From the NCBI RefSeq assembly GCF_019175385.1, contig NC_083339.1:82200120-82264119 (forward strand): 64,000 nt of DNA, in the 5' to 3' direction. Positions 35,735-47,203 of the stretch are shown one piece after another. Position 1 is the stretch's first letter, and each line of letters opens with the position of its first letter. Source of the DNA: Lycium barbarum. Taxonomy: Eukaryota > Streptophyta > Magnoliopsida > Solanales > Solanaceae. The notes below the pieces were generated by a model. That model was not told the DNA's origin, searched no databases, and saw only the letters and a list, made by a program, of their open reading frames with translations. The translations under genes and the position numbers were made by a program.

Positions 35735-38154
35735 TGTTACACCTCGGAAAATTTTCTGTTGGTACGCAAATGGATGAACTAGTGATGAATATGAGTGCGT
35801 GATGTCTATGAGCAAGAAACGACGTTTGATGACCTTAGGCGAGATTTCGAAAGTATCCGATGTGAGACGAGGAAGTTGGCTAAGTTAAGATGAGATACAA
35901 GATGAGCAATGCATGTGCATGGACGGGGGTGATTAAAATGAGAAGTCTAAGAAATATGGGAAGTTGCAGAATTGCAACTGCCCAGTGGTCGTAAATCGCA
36001 AAATACGGACCGTAAATTGCAATACGGTCCGTAAACTGGCAGTCGTAAACTGCCATACAAGGTTTCAACTTTCTGCCCAGTCAAGAAATGGAAAAATACC
36101 ACCAGGTGGACGGACGGTAAAGTGATTTACGGCCCGTAAACCATGGTCGTAAACCACCATGAAGGCAGCCCGGCTTCTGGTTCTGGAAATGGTTAAATAC
36201 GCCCATGGAGGACGAGCCGTATAGTGGAATACGGGCCGTAAACCACGATGGACGACCACTGTTCACCCAGCACAGATTTTTCAATTCATTAAATATGAGG
36301 ATCAAGACTTGTCTTATGTCATTTACAACATTACACCACTTCTCTCTACATTTATTATATGAGTTTTCAAGGATTATAAGCCATCAATAACATTAAGAAA
36401 AGTGAATCAAGGATAAGGGAATCATCAAGGATCATCCAAGTCAAGAAATCCAAATGGAGAAAAACTAGGGTTTTGCTCAAAGAGGAGTATTATCAACCAA
36501 AGCTTGTTCCTACAACTTCTAAGGTAAGATTCATGATTTTTACAAGATGTTTAAGGTATTGGAGAATTAAAATACATGGATTGTAGAAAATGTGGTCAAC
36601 TAGGTCATGAATGGTGAATGGTGACATTTTGAGGAATAGTTTGAATTGAAATATGAATGTTGTTGTGTTACGATATGAATGTATTATAAATGGTACTAAG
36701 ATCATGAACTAGACACTTTAGACGAATGGACGAAGTTGGAGGTCATGACCATAAATATGGGAGAATTAGAAGCAAATTGAGAAATCTAGGTAATGTGAAT
36801 GACTAATGGCCATTGTTATGATATTAATGAAGGTATAGACGCAAGCATTGGAAGGAAACGTGCAAGTGTAGAATAGTCCGACGAAAAGGTATGTAAGGCT
36901 AACCCTTCTTTCACAAGGCATGATTCTTGGCCAAACTTCTAATTCCTCTATATGAGTATGTTGTATTCAAGTGATTGACACTCCGAACTCATAAGCTCAC
37001 GATCCTTAACATGTACTACGATTGTACTACGCCCCTCATATGACGAGTAAGCCTAAGATATGGATGTAGCAATAATGACGATGATAGTGATGACGATAAT
37101 AATAATAATAATGCTAAAGGTGCCTACGGGCTATTATACTTATATGTGCCTATGAAGGGCTATAATGATACCCCGAGCTTATAACGCCGGGTAGGATATA
37201 TGTATATGATTATGTATAAAGTATGTATAAGATTACACAACGCGCGCACAGCTCTACAGATGGTACGGATAACCCTGAAGCCTTGGTAGGGCCAGGTAGA
37301 AATAACATTGAGCCTTGGTTGGCTAAGTACGTATGAAACACCGAACCTTATGGTCGGGCACGCTATGTATGTATATAAGTGTATGGCTATATATATAATA
37401 TGAATATGAATGTGAAAAGACTATGTATACGAATGCAAATAAGGACATGTATATGAATATGAGCACAAATATGGTACGAGTAATATTATGGAATACGGAT
37501 GATGACGTAGGTGTACAAATACGTATGAAAAATGGAAAGTCCTACGAAAGGCAGGTAAGTGTTATGACGATGATATTATTGTCTCCCCCCTCCTATGCTA
37601 TTTCATATGTTGTTCGGGATGCCTATTTATTGATGTTGCTCATGCTTTACATACTCAGTACATTCTTCGTACTGACGTCCTTTTGTTTGTGGACGCTGCG
37701 TCATGCCCGCAGGTGCACAGGGAGACAGACGTGATCCATAGCTGCCTATTCGGAGATTACATAGAGAGCTCCATTTCCTTCGGAGCCGTATCTTTTGGGT
37801 ACTAATTCTTTTGTGTATATAATTATGGGCATAGCGGGGTCCTGTCCCGCTAATGTGATATGTCATACTCGTAGAGGCTCGTAGTGATGTGTATGTGGGT
37901 AGAGATGTTCGGCCATGTCGGCCCATGTTTTGTATATCTTTTGTTGGCCTCGTCGGCCTTGTACCTATGATGTGGCATAGACGCCTATGATATGTTAAAT
38001 GATGATGGTCATCTAATGGGACCAATATGATTAACGATAAGAAAAGCACGAATTGACTTATGGTTCACCTAGATGTTATGTTATATACGATAAGGGGGTG
38101 CCCGGGTGGGGTAGCACCGGGTGCTCGTCGCGGCCCCCTAGCCGGGTCGTGACA
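35735..38154 (+). mobile_element. E 5' LTR
   Basis: TGTTACACC to GGGTCGTGACA. Contains TTTACGG/CCGTAAA palindromes (35990-36245), donor-like CTAAGGTAAGATTC (GT at 36522) and AAAGGTATGTAAGGC (GT at 36889), the hairpin pair TCAGTAC/GTACTGA (37655-37675) abutting CGTCC/GGACG (37676-37695), and the third hairpin AGCGGG/CCCGCT (37833-37851). Paired GGCC motifs follow near 37912-37955. Confidence 0.92.
35990..36245. repeat. Cluster of TTTACGG/CCGTAAA palindromes in E 5' LTR
   Basis: Repeated ACGGNCCGT cores flanked by TA-rich arms, plus GTCGTAAA half-sites. The same cluster is in the 3' LTR (43615-43865), where one half-site segment is deleted, and in I (58975-59245). Meaning unknown; it lies upstream of the presumed transcript. 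Confidence 0.75.
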
Positions 38155-38158
38155 AAAG

Positions 38159-38170
38159 TTGTATCAGAGC
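38159..38170 (+). other. Primer-binding site of E
   Basis: TTGTATCAGAGC, 4 bases after the LTR, differs from the initiator tRNA-Met complement at one base. Confidence 0.85.
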
Positions 38171-38364
38171 AGTTCAGTCCTAGGATGTGTCTACGGGCCG
38201 TGTCTAGTAGAGTCTTGGTTATGGGTGTATTGCGCGCCACACTTATAAACAAGAAGCTGCGGACATTTTAGGAATATATGACCTTCTTTCTTCACAAGAA
38301 TCGTGCGATAGAGCTATGATGTAAGAAATTCTTGTTCCTAAATCGTGTGTTGTGTATTTCAGAG
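38171..38364 (+). promoter_or_regulatory. Conserved leader of E
   Basis: Shares GTGTCTAGTAGAGTCTTG, a GGTGT..TTGCGCGCCACA block and a late ATCGTGCGATAGAGC with D, B and L. It ends GTGTTGTGTATTTCAG, acceptor-like, with the gag ATG 2 bases later (38365). Confidence 0.6.
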
Positions 38365-39540
38365 ATGCCTAAAAAGAAAAAGGCTACAGCAGCCAAAAAG
38401 GGCAAGACGGTGGCAGAAAAGCTGGCTCAAAGAGCACCGCCACCGGTAGTAGAGGAAGATGAGTCCCAGGGTACGGCTCAATCTCAGTCCTCCCAGACAG
38501 TGCCTATTACCGAGGAGCACGTGGGAGCCTCAGCCCCAGCTCCAGCTCCTCCACCAAATGCTTCGGGCCAAGATAAAAAAGAGGCCATTACTTTATTGAC
38601 CCAATTGGTTGCGGCCCAGGCTCAGAGGCACAGTTCAGGTATGGTGATAGGGCTATTAGTGCAAGAGCCCGTGATTTCATTACTTTGAACCCTCCAGAAT
38701 TCTTTGGGTCAAAACCGGAGGAGGATCCCCAGGACTTTATTGATGGTATGCTAAGGACGAGTTGATACATGCTTCAGACGCCGAGTCGGTAGAGCTGGCG
38801 TCATATAGATTGAGAGACGTCTTGATCCAGTGGTATATAGTGTGGATGGCTTCACGGGGGGCCAATGCACCTCCCCCGGTATGGCAAGAGTTTGTTGATG
38901 CTTTTCTCCGTCATTATATGCCCCCAGAAGTTCGGCGAGCTAGGGTCAATAAATTCTTAAATTTGAGGCAAGGCAGTATGAGTGCCCTAGAGTATAGCCT
39001 CCGTTTTAACTCCTTGGCCAGGTATGCTTCGGCCATGGTAGCAGATATGGGAGACCAGGTACACCGAGTTGTAAAGGGCCTAGGGCCCCATCTGATGGAC
39101 AAATGCTTGACTGCGTCCCTTCAGGACGGTATGGATAACGCACGCATTCAGGCACATGCTCATAACTTAGAGGAAAGCCTACAACAGCGGAGAAGTGAAC
39201 GTGAACAGGATAGGGGACATAGCAAGAGGGCCAGATCTTCGGGCCCAATAAGTGAGTCTAGAGGCGGACACAGGCAATAGTTCCCTAGACATTCGGGCTA
39301 TTCTATAACCAGTGCACCTCCACGGTTTTCAGGCCAGAGCCTTGATAGATCTACTCATCCCGGGCCGAGTCAGAGTTACTCAGGGTCCCAGTTTAGAGGT
39401 GATTCAGGCCAGTCAAGGCCACCTATATCACGATGTTCCCAGTGTGGGAAGTCGCATTGGGGTCAATGCCGATTGGGTTCAGATGGTTGCTATTCATGTG
39501 GTCGACCGGGCCATATTATGCGTGATTGCCCCTCAGTGCA
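38365..39540 (+). pseudogene. gag of E (frameshifted)
   Basis: The ATG at 38365 starts a Lys/Ala-rich, then Pro/Gln-rich N-terminus with LLTQLVAAQAQRH. Frameshifts near 38639 and 38757 break it. The capsid core follows with NPPEFFGSKPEEDPQDF, YMPPEVRRARVNKFLNLRQ and ALEYSLRFNSLARYA. A TAG near 39280 replaces an expected Gln. The C-terminus has CSQCGKSHWGQC and zinc knuckle CYSCGRPGHIMRDC (CX2CX4HX4C). From 38762 to past the knuckle it is one frame apart from that stop. Confidence 0.88.
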
Positions 39541-41187
39541 TGGTAGAGGTAGGACCCAGCCATCAGGGTCGGTAGCCGGATCTTCGGCATCTGTACGCCC
39601 TACGGGGCTAGGTTCACATGCGCCAGTCGGCCATGGTGGAGGTAGGGGCAGAGCTCCCAGTACTAGCGGTTCTCAGCACCGTATTTATGCTTTGGCTGGA
39701 CGCCAAGATCTTGAGTCTTCTCCTGATGTGGTCACAGGTATATTATCGGTATTCTCTCATGATGTATATGCTTTGATTGATCCGGGCTCCACATTATCAT
39801 ATGTTACTCCATATATTGCGGGTCGAATTTTAATTGAGCTGGAGTCTATCAAACCTTTTGAGGTGTCTACACCCGTGGGTGACTCGGTAATAGCTAGCCG
39901 AGTATATAGTAATTGTGTGATCGTGATTTGTGATCGTCGTACCATGATTTATTTGCATGAGCTAGAAATGGTAGATTTTGACGTTATTATGGGCATGGAT
40001 TGGTTGGCTTCTTGTTATGCCAATGTTGATTGCCGAATGAAGATGGTTCGTTTCCAGTTTCCGGGAGAACCAGTCTTAGAATGGAAAGGGAATGCGGAAT
40101 CACCAAAAAGTAGGTTTATTTCCTATCTAAAGGCAAGGAAGATGATCACGAAAGGGTGTATTTATCACCTAGAGCGAGTTTAAGATGTGGAAGCTGAGTC
40201 GCCGACTCTTCAGTCAGTTCCGGTAGTGAACGAATTTCCGGATGTGTTCCCGGAAGAGCTTCTAGGCCTTCCTCCCGAGCGAGAGATCTATTTTGCGATT
40301 GATGTGTTGCCAGACACTAAACCCATATCTATTCCTCCCTATAGAATGGCACCCGCAGAGTTGAAAGAGTTGAAGGAGCAATTGAAAGACTTGCTTAAAA
40401 AAGGCTTCATTAGGTCTAGTTCATCCCCATGGGGAGCACCCATATTGTTCGTCCGGAAGAAGGATGGTTCCTTGAGAATGTGCATTGATTATCGGCAATT
40501 GAATAAAGTGACGATAAAGAACAAGTATCCCCTCCCGAGGAATGATGATTTATTTCATCAATTGCAAGGTGCCAAATGGTTTTCAAAGATTGATTTGAGC
40601 TCCGGGTATCACCAAGTAAGAGTTAGGGAGAAAGATATCCCTAAGACAGCTTTCAGAACAAGATATGGCCATTTCGAGTTCCGAGTAATGTCGTTTGGGT
40701 TAACTAATGCCCCGACAGTGTTTATGGACCTAATGAACAATGTATTCAGACCTTTTCTGGATCTATTTGTAATTGTATTCATCGACGACATCTTAGTGTA
40801 TTCTAGATCCGAGGACGAGCATGCGGATCATTTGCGAATTGTCCTTGGAGTTCTTCGAGCTCGAGAGTTGTTTGCAAAATTCTCCAAGTGTGAGTTTTGG
40901 TTGAACTCGGTATCATTTCTGGGCTATATTGTTGCAGCTGATGGTATTCGAGTGGATAGCCAAAAGATCGAGGCCGTGAAGACTTGGCCAAGGCCCACGA
41001 CTCCTACGGAGGTTCGTAGCTTTTTAGGCTTAGCAGGATATTACAAAAGATTTGTTGAGGGTTTTTCTTCTGTTTCTGCGCCACTCACCAAGTTGACTCA
41101 GAAGTCAGCTAACTTTCAATGGACAGATGCTTGCGAGCGTAGTTTCCAAGAGTTGAAATACCGATTGACTTCAGCCCCGGTCTTGCA
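39541..41187 (+). pseudogene. Protease and reverse transcriptase of E
   Basis: Continues the gag frame. Protease: YALIDPGSTLSYVTP and [24 protein letters not shown] at 40181-40183 separates it from RT. RT holds [53 protein letters not shown] and the catalytic FIDDI (near 40779-40790), so the active site is preserved. The frame breaks near 41188, just before RNase H. Confidence 0.9.
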
Positions 41188-43137
41188 CTTCCAGAGGGAT
41201 TGGAAGGATATGTTATTTATTGTGATGCTTCAGGCGTTGGGCTAGGTTGTGTACTGATGCAACACGATAAGGTGATTGCGTACGCTTCTAGGCAATTGCG
41301 GAAACATGAACATAATTACCCGACCCATGATTTAGAATTAGCCGCAGTGGTCCATGCATTAAAGATATGGTGACATTATTTATATGGTGTCCATGTGGAT
41401 GTTTATACAGATCATAAGAGCCTTCAGTATATCTTCAAGCAGAAAGATTTGAATTTGTGACAACGACGATGGTTGGAGTTGCTAAAGGATTATGATGTTG
41501 ATATCTTGTATCACCCCGGAAAAGCTAACGTTGTGGCTGACGCTCTTAGCCGCAGATCCATGGGAAGTATAAGTGATGTACAACCAGAAAAGAAAGAGAT
41601 GGCCCATGAGCTTCAACAGTTAGCGAGCCTAGGAGTCCGAGTAGTGGACGCAGGTAGCAGCGGAGCTACTATTCAGAATTCAGCAGTTTCATCGCTAGTA
41701 GCGGAAGTAAAAGAGCGACAATATGAGGATCCCATGCTAGTGCAGTACAGAGATACACTCCCTCAGAAGGAGGAGTCATCATTTGATATTTCGGAAGACG
41801 GAGTTCTCCGATGGCGAGGCAGGTTATGTGTTCCCGATGTGGTAGGTCTACGTCACCAAATATTGAGGGAAGCTCATTGTTCCCGTTACTCCGTTCACCC
41901 CAGAGCGACGAAAATGTATCATGATCTTAAGTCTATATACTGGTGGAATGGAATGAAGAAAGATATAGCGGAATTCGTAGCTCAGTGTCCTAATTGCCAA
42001 CAAGTGAAGATTGAACACCAAAAGCCGGGTGGATTATTGCAAGCTATAGAAATCCCAACGTGGAAGTGGGAAGTGATTAATATGGATTTCATTACAGGGT
42101 TACCCCATTCTCGACGTAAGTATGACTCCATATGGGTGATTGTGGATAGAATCACATAGTCAGCTCATTTCTTACCGGTCAGGATGACCTATGTGGCAGA
42201 GGATTATGCGAAGCTTTATCTTAAAGAGATAGTGAAACTCCATGGCATTCCAGTATCTATTATCTCCGATAGAGGCACCCAGTTTACAGCCAAGTTTTGG
42301 AGATCGTTCCAAGAGGGTTTAGGGACCCAAGTGCGCCTTAGCATGACATTTCACCCCCAGACCGATGGGCAAGCTGAACGTACTATTCAGACTCTTGAAG
42401 ATATATGACGGGCATGTATGATAGATTTTGGAGGAAATTGGGATGACCATTTGCCACTCATTGAGTTTGCTTACAATAACAGTTATCATTCTAGCATTCA
42501 AATGGCACCGTATGAAGCTCTATATGGGCAAAAGTGTAGATCCCAAATTGGGTGGTTTGAAACCGGAGAAGCTAAGTTGATAGGGCCAGACTTGGTCCAG
42601 CAAGCAATAGAGAAAGTTAAGCTCATACAAGATCGGTTGCTAGCGGCCCAAAGTCGTCAAAAGTCCTATCCGGATAATCGTCGAAGAGAATTAGAGTTCG
42701 AAGTGAAGGATTGGGTATTCTTGAAAGTGTCGCCGATGAAGGGCGTAATGAGATTTGGCAAAAAGGGGAAGCTCAGTCCCCGGTATATTGGGCCATACGA
42801 AATTGTACGCAAGATAGGAAAAGTGGCCTATGTGTTAAATCTACCTCCAGACTTGGAGTCAGTTCATCCAGTATTTCATGTTTCGATGCTTCGGAAATGT
42901 GTTGGAGATCCTACTAGGATCGTCCCAGTGAATGATATGCAAGTAACAGAGAAATTGACTTATGAAGAGATACCCATTGCCATACTAGATAGGCAAGTAC
43001 GGAGAGTTAGAAACAAAGAAGTGGCCTCAGTTAAGGTCTTATGGAGGAACAACAATCGAGAGGAAATGACGTAGGAAGCAGAAGAGAGTATGCAATCCAA
43101 ATACCCACACCTATTTCAGCCCTTGGAAGAAGTATAA
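41188..43137 (+). pseudogene. RNase H, integrase and chromodomain of E
   Basis: One frame throughout, ending at TAA 43135-43137. RNase [25 protein letters not shown]. Integrase: SVHPRATKMYHDL and CPNCQQ zinc site, INMDFITG, ISDRGTQFTAKFW, HPQTDGQAERT. The chromodomain-like end has DRQVRRVRNKE and [14 protein letters not shown]. In-frame stops: TGA 41371, TGA 41458, TAG 42157, TGA 42406, TAG 43072. Two fit CGA-to-TGA and one TGG-to-TAG. Confidence 0.9.
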
Positions 43138-43347
43138 AATGAGACGTCGAGATCATAAGGTATGCATGTTTTCATTTTATGCTTTGGGTCGTGTGTGGCC
43201 AATTTTTATGTTATTATGTAGTGGCCCTGTGTGGCATCGATATTATGGGCTGTTGTGGCAGGATGGCAGTGCCATAATGTAGGGAAAACTCTGGCGAAAT
43301 TTTTCTAGAATCCCCGAACACTTTAACATTCGAGGACGAATGTTCTT

Positions 43348-43360
43348 AAGGGGGGGAGAA
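43348..43360 (+). other. Polypurine tract of E
   Basis: AAGGGGGGGAGAA directly before the 3' LTR, preceded by ACATTCGAGGACGAATGTTC. Confidence 0.9.
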
Positions 43361-45779
43361 TGATACACCTCGGAAAATTTTCCGTAGGTACGCAAGTGGA
43401 TGAACTAGTGATGAATATGAGTGCGTGATGTCTATAAGCAAGAAACGACGTTTGATGACCATAGGCGAGATTTCGAAAGTATCCGATGTGAGACGAGGAA
43501 GTTGGCTAAGTTAAGATGAGATACAAGGTGAGCAATGCATGTGCATGGACGGGGGTGATTAAAATGAGAAGTCTAAGAAATATGGGAAGTTGCAGAATTG
43601 CAACTGCCCAGTGGTCGTAAATCACAAAATACGGACTGTAAATTTCAATACGGTCCGTAAACTGCCATGCAAGGTTTCAACTTTCTGCCCAGTCAAGAAA
43701 TGGTAAAATACGACCAGGTGGACGGACCGTAATGTGATTTACGGCCCGTAAACCATGGTCGTAAACCACCGTGAAGGCAGCCCAGCTTTTGGTTCTGGAA
43801 CTGGTTAAATACGCCCATGGAGGACGAGCCGTATAGTGGAATACGGGCCGTAAACCACGATGGATGACCACTGTTCACCCACCACAGATTTTTCAATTCA
43901 TTAAATATGAGGATCAAGACTTGTCTTATTTCATTTACAACATTACACCACTTCTCTCTAAAACTTCTCTCTACATTTATTATATGAGTTTTCAAGGATT
44001 ATAAGCCATCAATAACATTAAGACAAGTGAATCAAGGATAAGGGAATCATCAAGGATCATCCAAGTGAAGAAATCCAAATGGAGAAAAACTAGGGTTTTG
44101 CTCAAAGAGGAGCATTATCAACCAAAGCTTGTTCCTACAACTTCTAAGGTAAGATTCATGATTTCTACAAGATGTTTAAGGTATTGGAGAATTAAAATAC
44201 ATGGATTGTAGAAAATGTGGTCAACTAGGTCATGAATGGTGAATGGTGACATTTTGAGGAATAGTTTGAATTGAATTATGAATGTTGTTGTGTTACGATA
44301 TGAATGTATTATAAATGGTACTAAGATCATGAACTAGACACTTTAGACGAATGGACGAAGTCGGAGGTCATGACCATAAATATGGGAGAATTAGAAGCAA
44401 ATTGAGAAATCTAGGTAATGTGAATGACTAATGGCCATTGTTATGATATTAATGAAGGTATAGACGCTAGCATTGGAAGGAAACGTACAAGTGTAGAATA
44501 GTCCGACGAAAAGGTATGTAAGGCTAACCCTTCTTTCACAAGGCATGATTCTTGGCCAAACTTCTAATTCCTCTATATGAGTATGTTGTATTCAAGTGAT
44601 TGACACTCCGAGCTCATAAGCTCATGATCCTTAACATGTACTACGATTGTACTACGCCCCTCATATGACGAGTAAGCCTAAGATATGGATGTAGCAATAA
44701 TGACGATGATAGTGATGATGATAATAATAATAATGATGCCAAAGGTGCCTACGGGCTATTATACTTATATATGCCTATGAAGGGCTAAAATGATACCCCG
44801 AGCTTATAACGCCGGGTAGGATATATGTACATGATTATGTATAAAGTATGTATACGATTACGTAATGCGCGCACACCTCTGCAGATGGTACGAATAACCC
44901 TGAAGCCTTGGTAGGGCCAGGTAGAAATAACATTGAGCCTTGGTTGGCTAAGTACGTATGAAACACCGAACCTTATGGTCGGGCACGCTATGTATGTATA
45001 TAAGTGTATGGATATATATATAATATGAATATGAATGTGAAAAGACTATGTATACGAATGCGAATAAGGACATGTATATGAATATGAGCACAAGTATGGT
45101 ACGAGTACTATTATGGAATACGGATGATAACGTAGGTGTACAAATACATATGAAAAATGGAAAGTCCTACGAAAGGCAGGTAAGTGTTATGACGATGATA
45201 TTATTGTCTCCCCCCTCCTATGCTATTTAATATGTTGTTCGGGATGCCTATTTATTGATGTTGCTCATGCTTTACATACTCAGTACATTCTTCGTACTGA
45301 CGTCCTTTTGTTTGTGGACGCTGCGTCATGCCCGCAGGTGCACAGGGAGACAGACGTGATCCATAGCTGCCTATTCGGAGATTACATAGAGAGCTCCATT
45401 TCCTTCGGAGCCGTATCTTTTGGGTACTCATTCTTTTGTGTATATAATTATGGGCATAGCGGGGTCCTGTCCCGCTAATGTGATATGTCATACTCTTAGA
45501 GGATCGTAGTCATGTGTATGTGGGTAGAGATGTTCGGCCATGTCGGCCCATGTTTTGTATATCTTTTGTTGGCCTCGTCGGCCTTGTACCTATGATGTGG
45601 CATAGACGCCTATGATATGTTAAATGATGATGGTCGTGTAATGGGACCAATAGGATTAACGATAGGAAAAGCACGAATTAACTTATGGTTCACCTAGATG
45701 TTATGTTATATACGATAAGGGGCTGCCCGGGTGGGGTAGCATCGGGTACTCGTCGCGGCCCCCTAGCCGGGTCGTGACT
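43361..45779 (+). mobile_element. E 3' LTR
   Basis: TGATACACC to GTCGTGACT. It has the same signals as the 5' LTR (hairpin pair near 45280-45320). Differences include loss of one GTCGTAAACTGCCA repeat near 43665 and a gain of ACTTCTCTCTA near 43960. Confidence 0.92.
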
Positions 45780-45784
45780 AACCC

Positions 45785-47203
45785 AGTAAGCATAGGTATC
45801 CTTTATAATATCTCTTAAGTTACTCGTTACCATTCTCTTGTCGTACTCTTTCTTTTTACAAGCACCCACTTCCTAATGTCATATCATACAAGACCTTTAC
45901 AAATGATACTCGGTCTTATCTCAAATACCATCCTGACTTCTATCCGTTTATTGCTGGCCTTCAGACCTTACTAATTTGTTTCAGTAAGGGATTTCACTTG
46001 AAGTTTAAACATCCATATCAAATGTGTTATAGTGTCAATTGTTTCCATCTTACACTCGCATTCCTCTCCCCTGCTTCCCCCCTTCAGGGTGTACTTATAC
46101 CATTATCCGTTTATATTCTACTCTATGTCCCTATTTCCAATCTCAAATTCACCCGATCCTTTTTCCAATTCACTTGGTATACTATACCATACTCATGTCT
46201 TTCTTTATAATTTATAACTTTGATTATCCATGTACGAAACCTTAATCAAAATCAGGAAGCGATGAGAACCTTTCCATATATAGTATAAAATCTTATCTGA
46301 TAATTTGTACTCGAGTAATAAAATCAATGTAGCAACTCATCCAAGGCCACATTACACTTACTCCAATCAATAATTAATTAGTACCTGTAGTCATTCCAAA
46401 TTCTCAATTAGGTAGAACTTATTTTCTAATGATAAGTGTCCAAAGTTCTCTTGTAACATCATATTTATCCCAACCTACATCATCTGTTTCCTTTAATAAA
46501 TTTACAATACACCATCTGTTCCTCAGGCCCGCAGTCCTTGTCGTTTAAGGATTTCACTATTTCCGAGGTAAAGTCATATATGCGCAGTACTCCTTTATGC
46601 CTTATGCTCTTCTACCCTTGTTGTGTACCTAACACTGACTTCCAACTACCCAAAATCATATCAAGTTCGTCTTAATGATAGTCTTATCTTATCGCCTTGT
46701 CGTCTTATTACACCTTTAAGGTCGTAGCTATGTATTTCCTTTTTTATTTTATACTCGTACACAATTAATTACGTCTATCTTAGGTGCTTTCTTTAGTATT
46801 CCTTTCATTTCTCCAGTCTATGTCCGTCTTTTATTCTGTGCACGAGGAATCTCGTGCTGCTCCTGTATCCTTCAGAAAACACTACTTCTGCATACTCCCT
46901 TTCTTATTTCCAAAACGTATTTTGTTCGTCCCTATTTGTTCTTATCATTCCAGTAATTTTCCGGCACTCATTCCACCTTGTTGCTCATCTTTTTGTAGTT
47001 TGGTCTTTCACAGTTCCGTACTTATATTACTCGTGTCTTCGGCCATACATGTTATAACCTATTACTGCACTGTTATCTCGCTCGCTTCCTTCTTTTAATT
47101 AACTCCTTCTTTTCTTGTGCTCGCTTTCATTTCCGTTATCGCATAATCTGTATTTCGAACTTTCCCTATAGAACTTTATAAGTCTTTCTCATTCATTCTA
47201 TAC
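45785..47203 (-). other. D interior, piece 3 (non-coding)
   Basis: Pyrimidine-rich, with no domain recognised. Short open frames such as 46784-47098 have no family signature and low-complexity composition. It ends in TATAC (47199-47203), the left duplication of H. Confidence 0.6.

Larger units (their letters stand above)
35735..45779 (+). mobile_element. E: complete-structure gypsy (Tekay/Del-like) element, coding region broken
   Basis: LTRs of 2420 bp (35735-38154) and 2419 bp (43361-45779), flanked by AACCC at 35730-35734 and 45780-45784. The final LTR base is T instead of A on the right. Primer site, leader, gag, protease, RT, RNase H, integrase, chromodomain and polypurine tract are in standard order. 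The two LTRs are very alike, suggesting a fairly recent insertion, yet the coding region already has at least three frameshifts and several stops, so the copy may have been defective when it moved. Confidence 0.93.

Noticed and set aside
46784..47098. Possible small gene in D interior
   Set aside because: Hydrophobic, pyrimidine-rich translation with no family signature. Neighbouring frames are equally open, as expected of pyrimidine-rich non-coding DNA.
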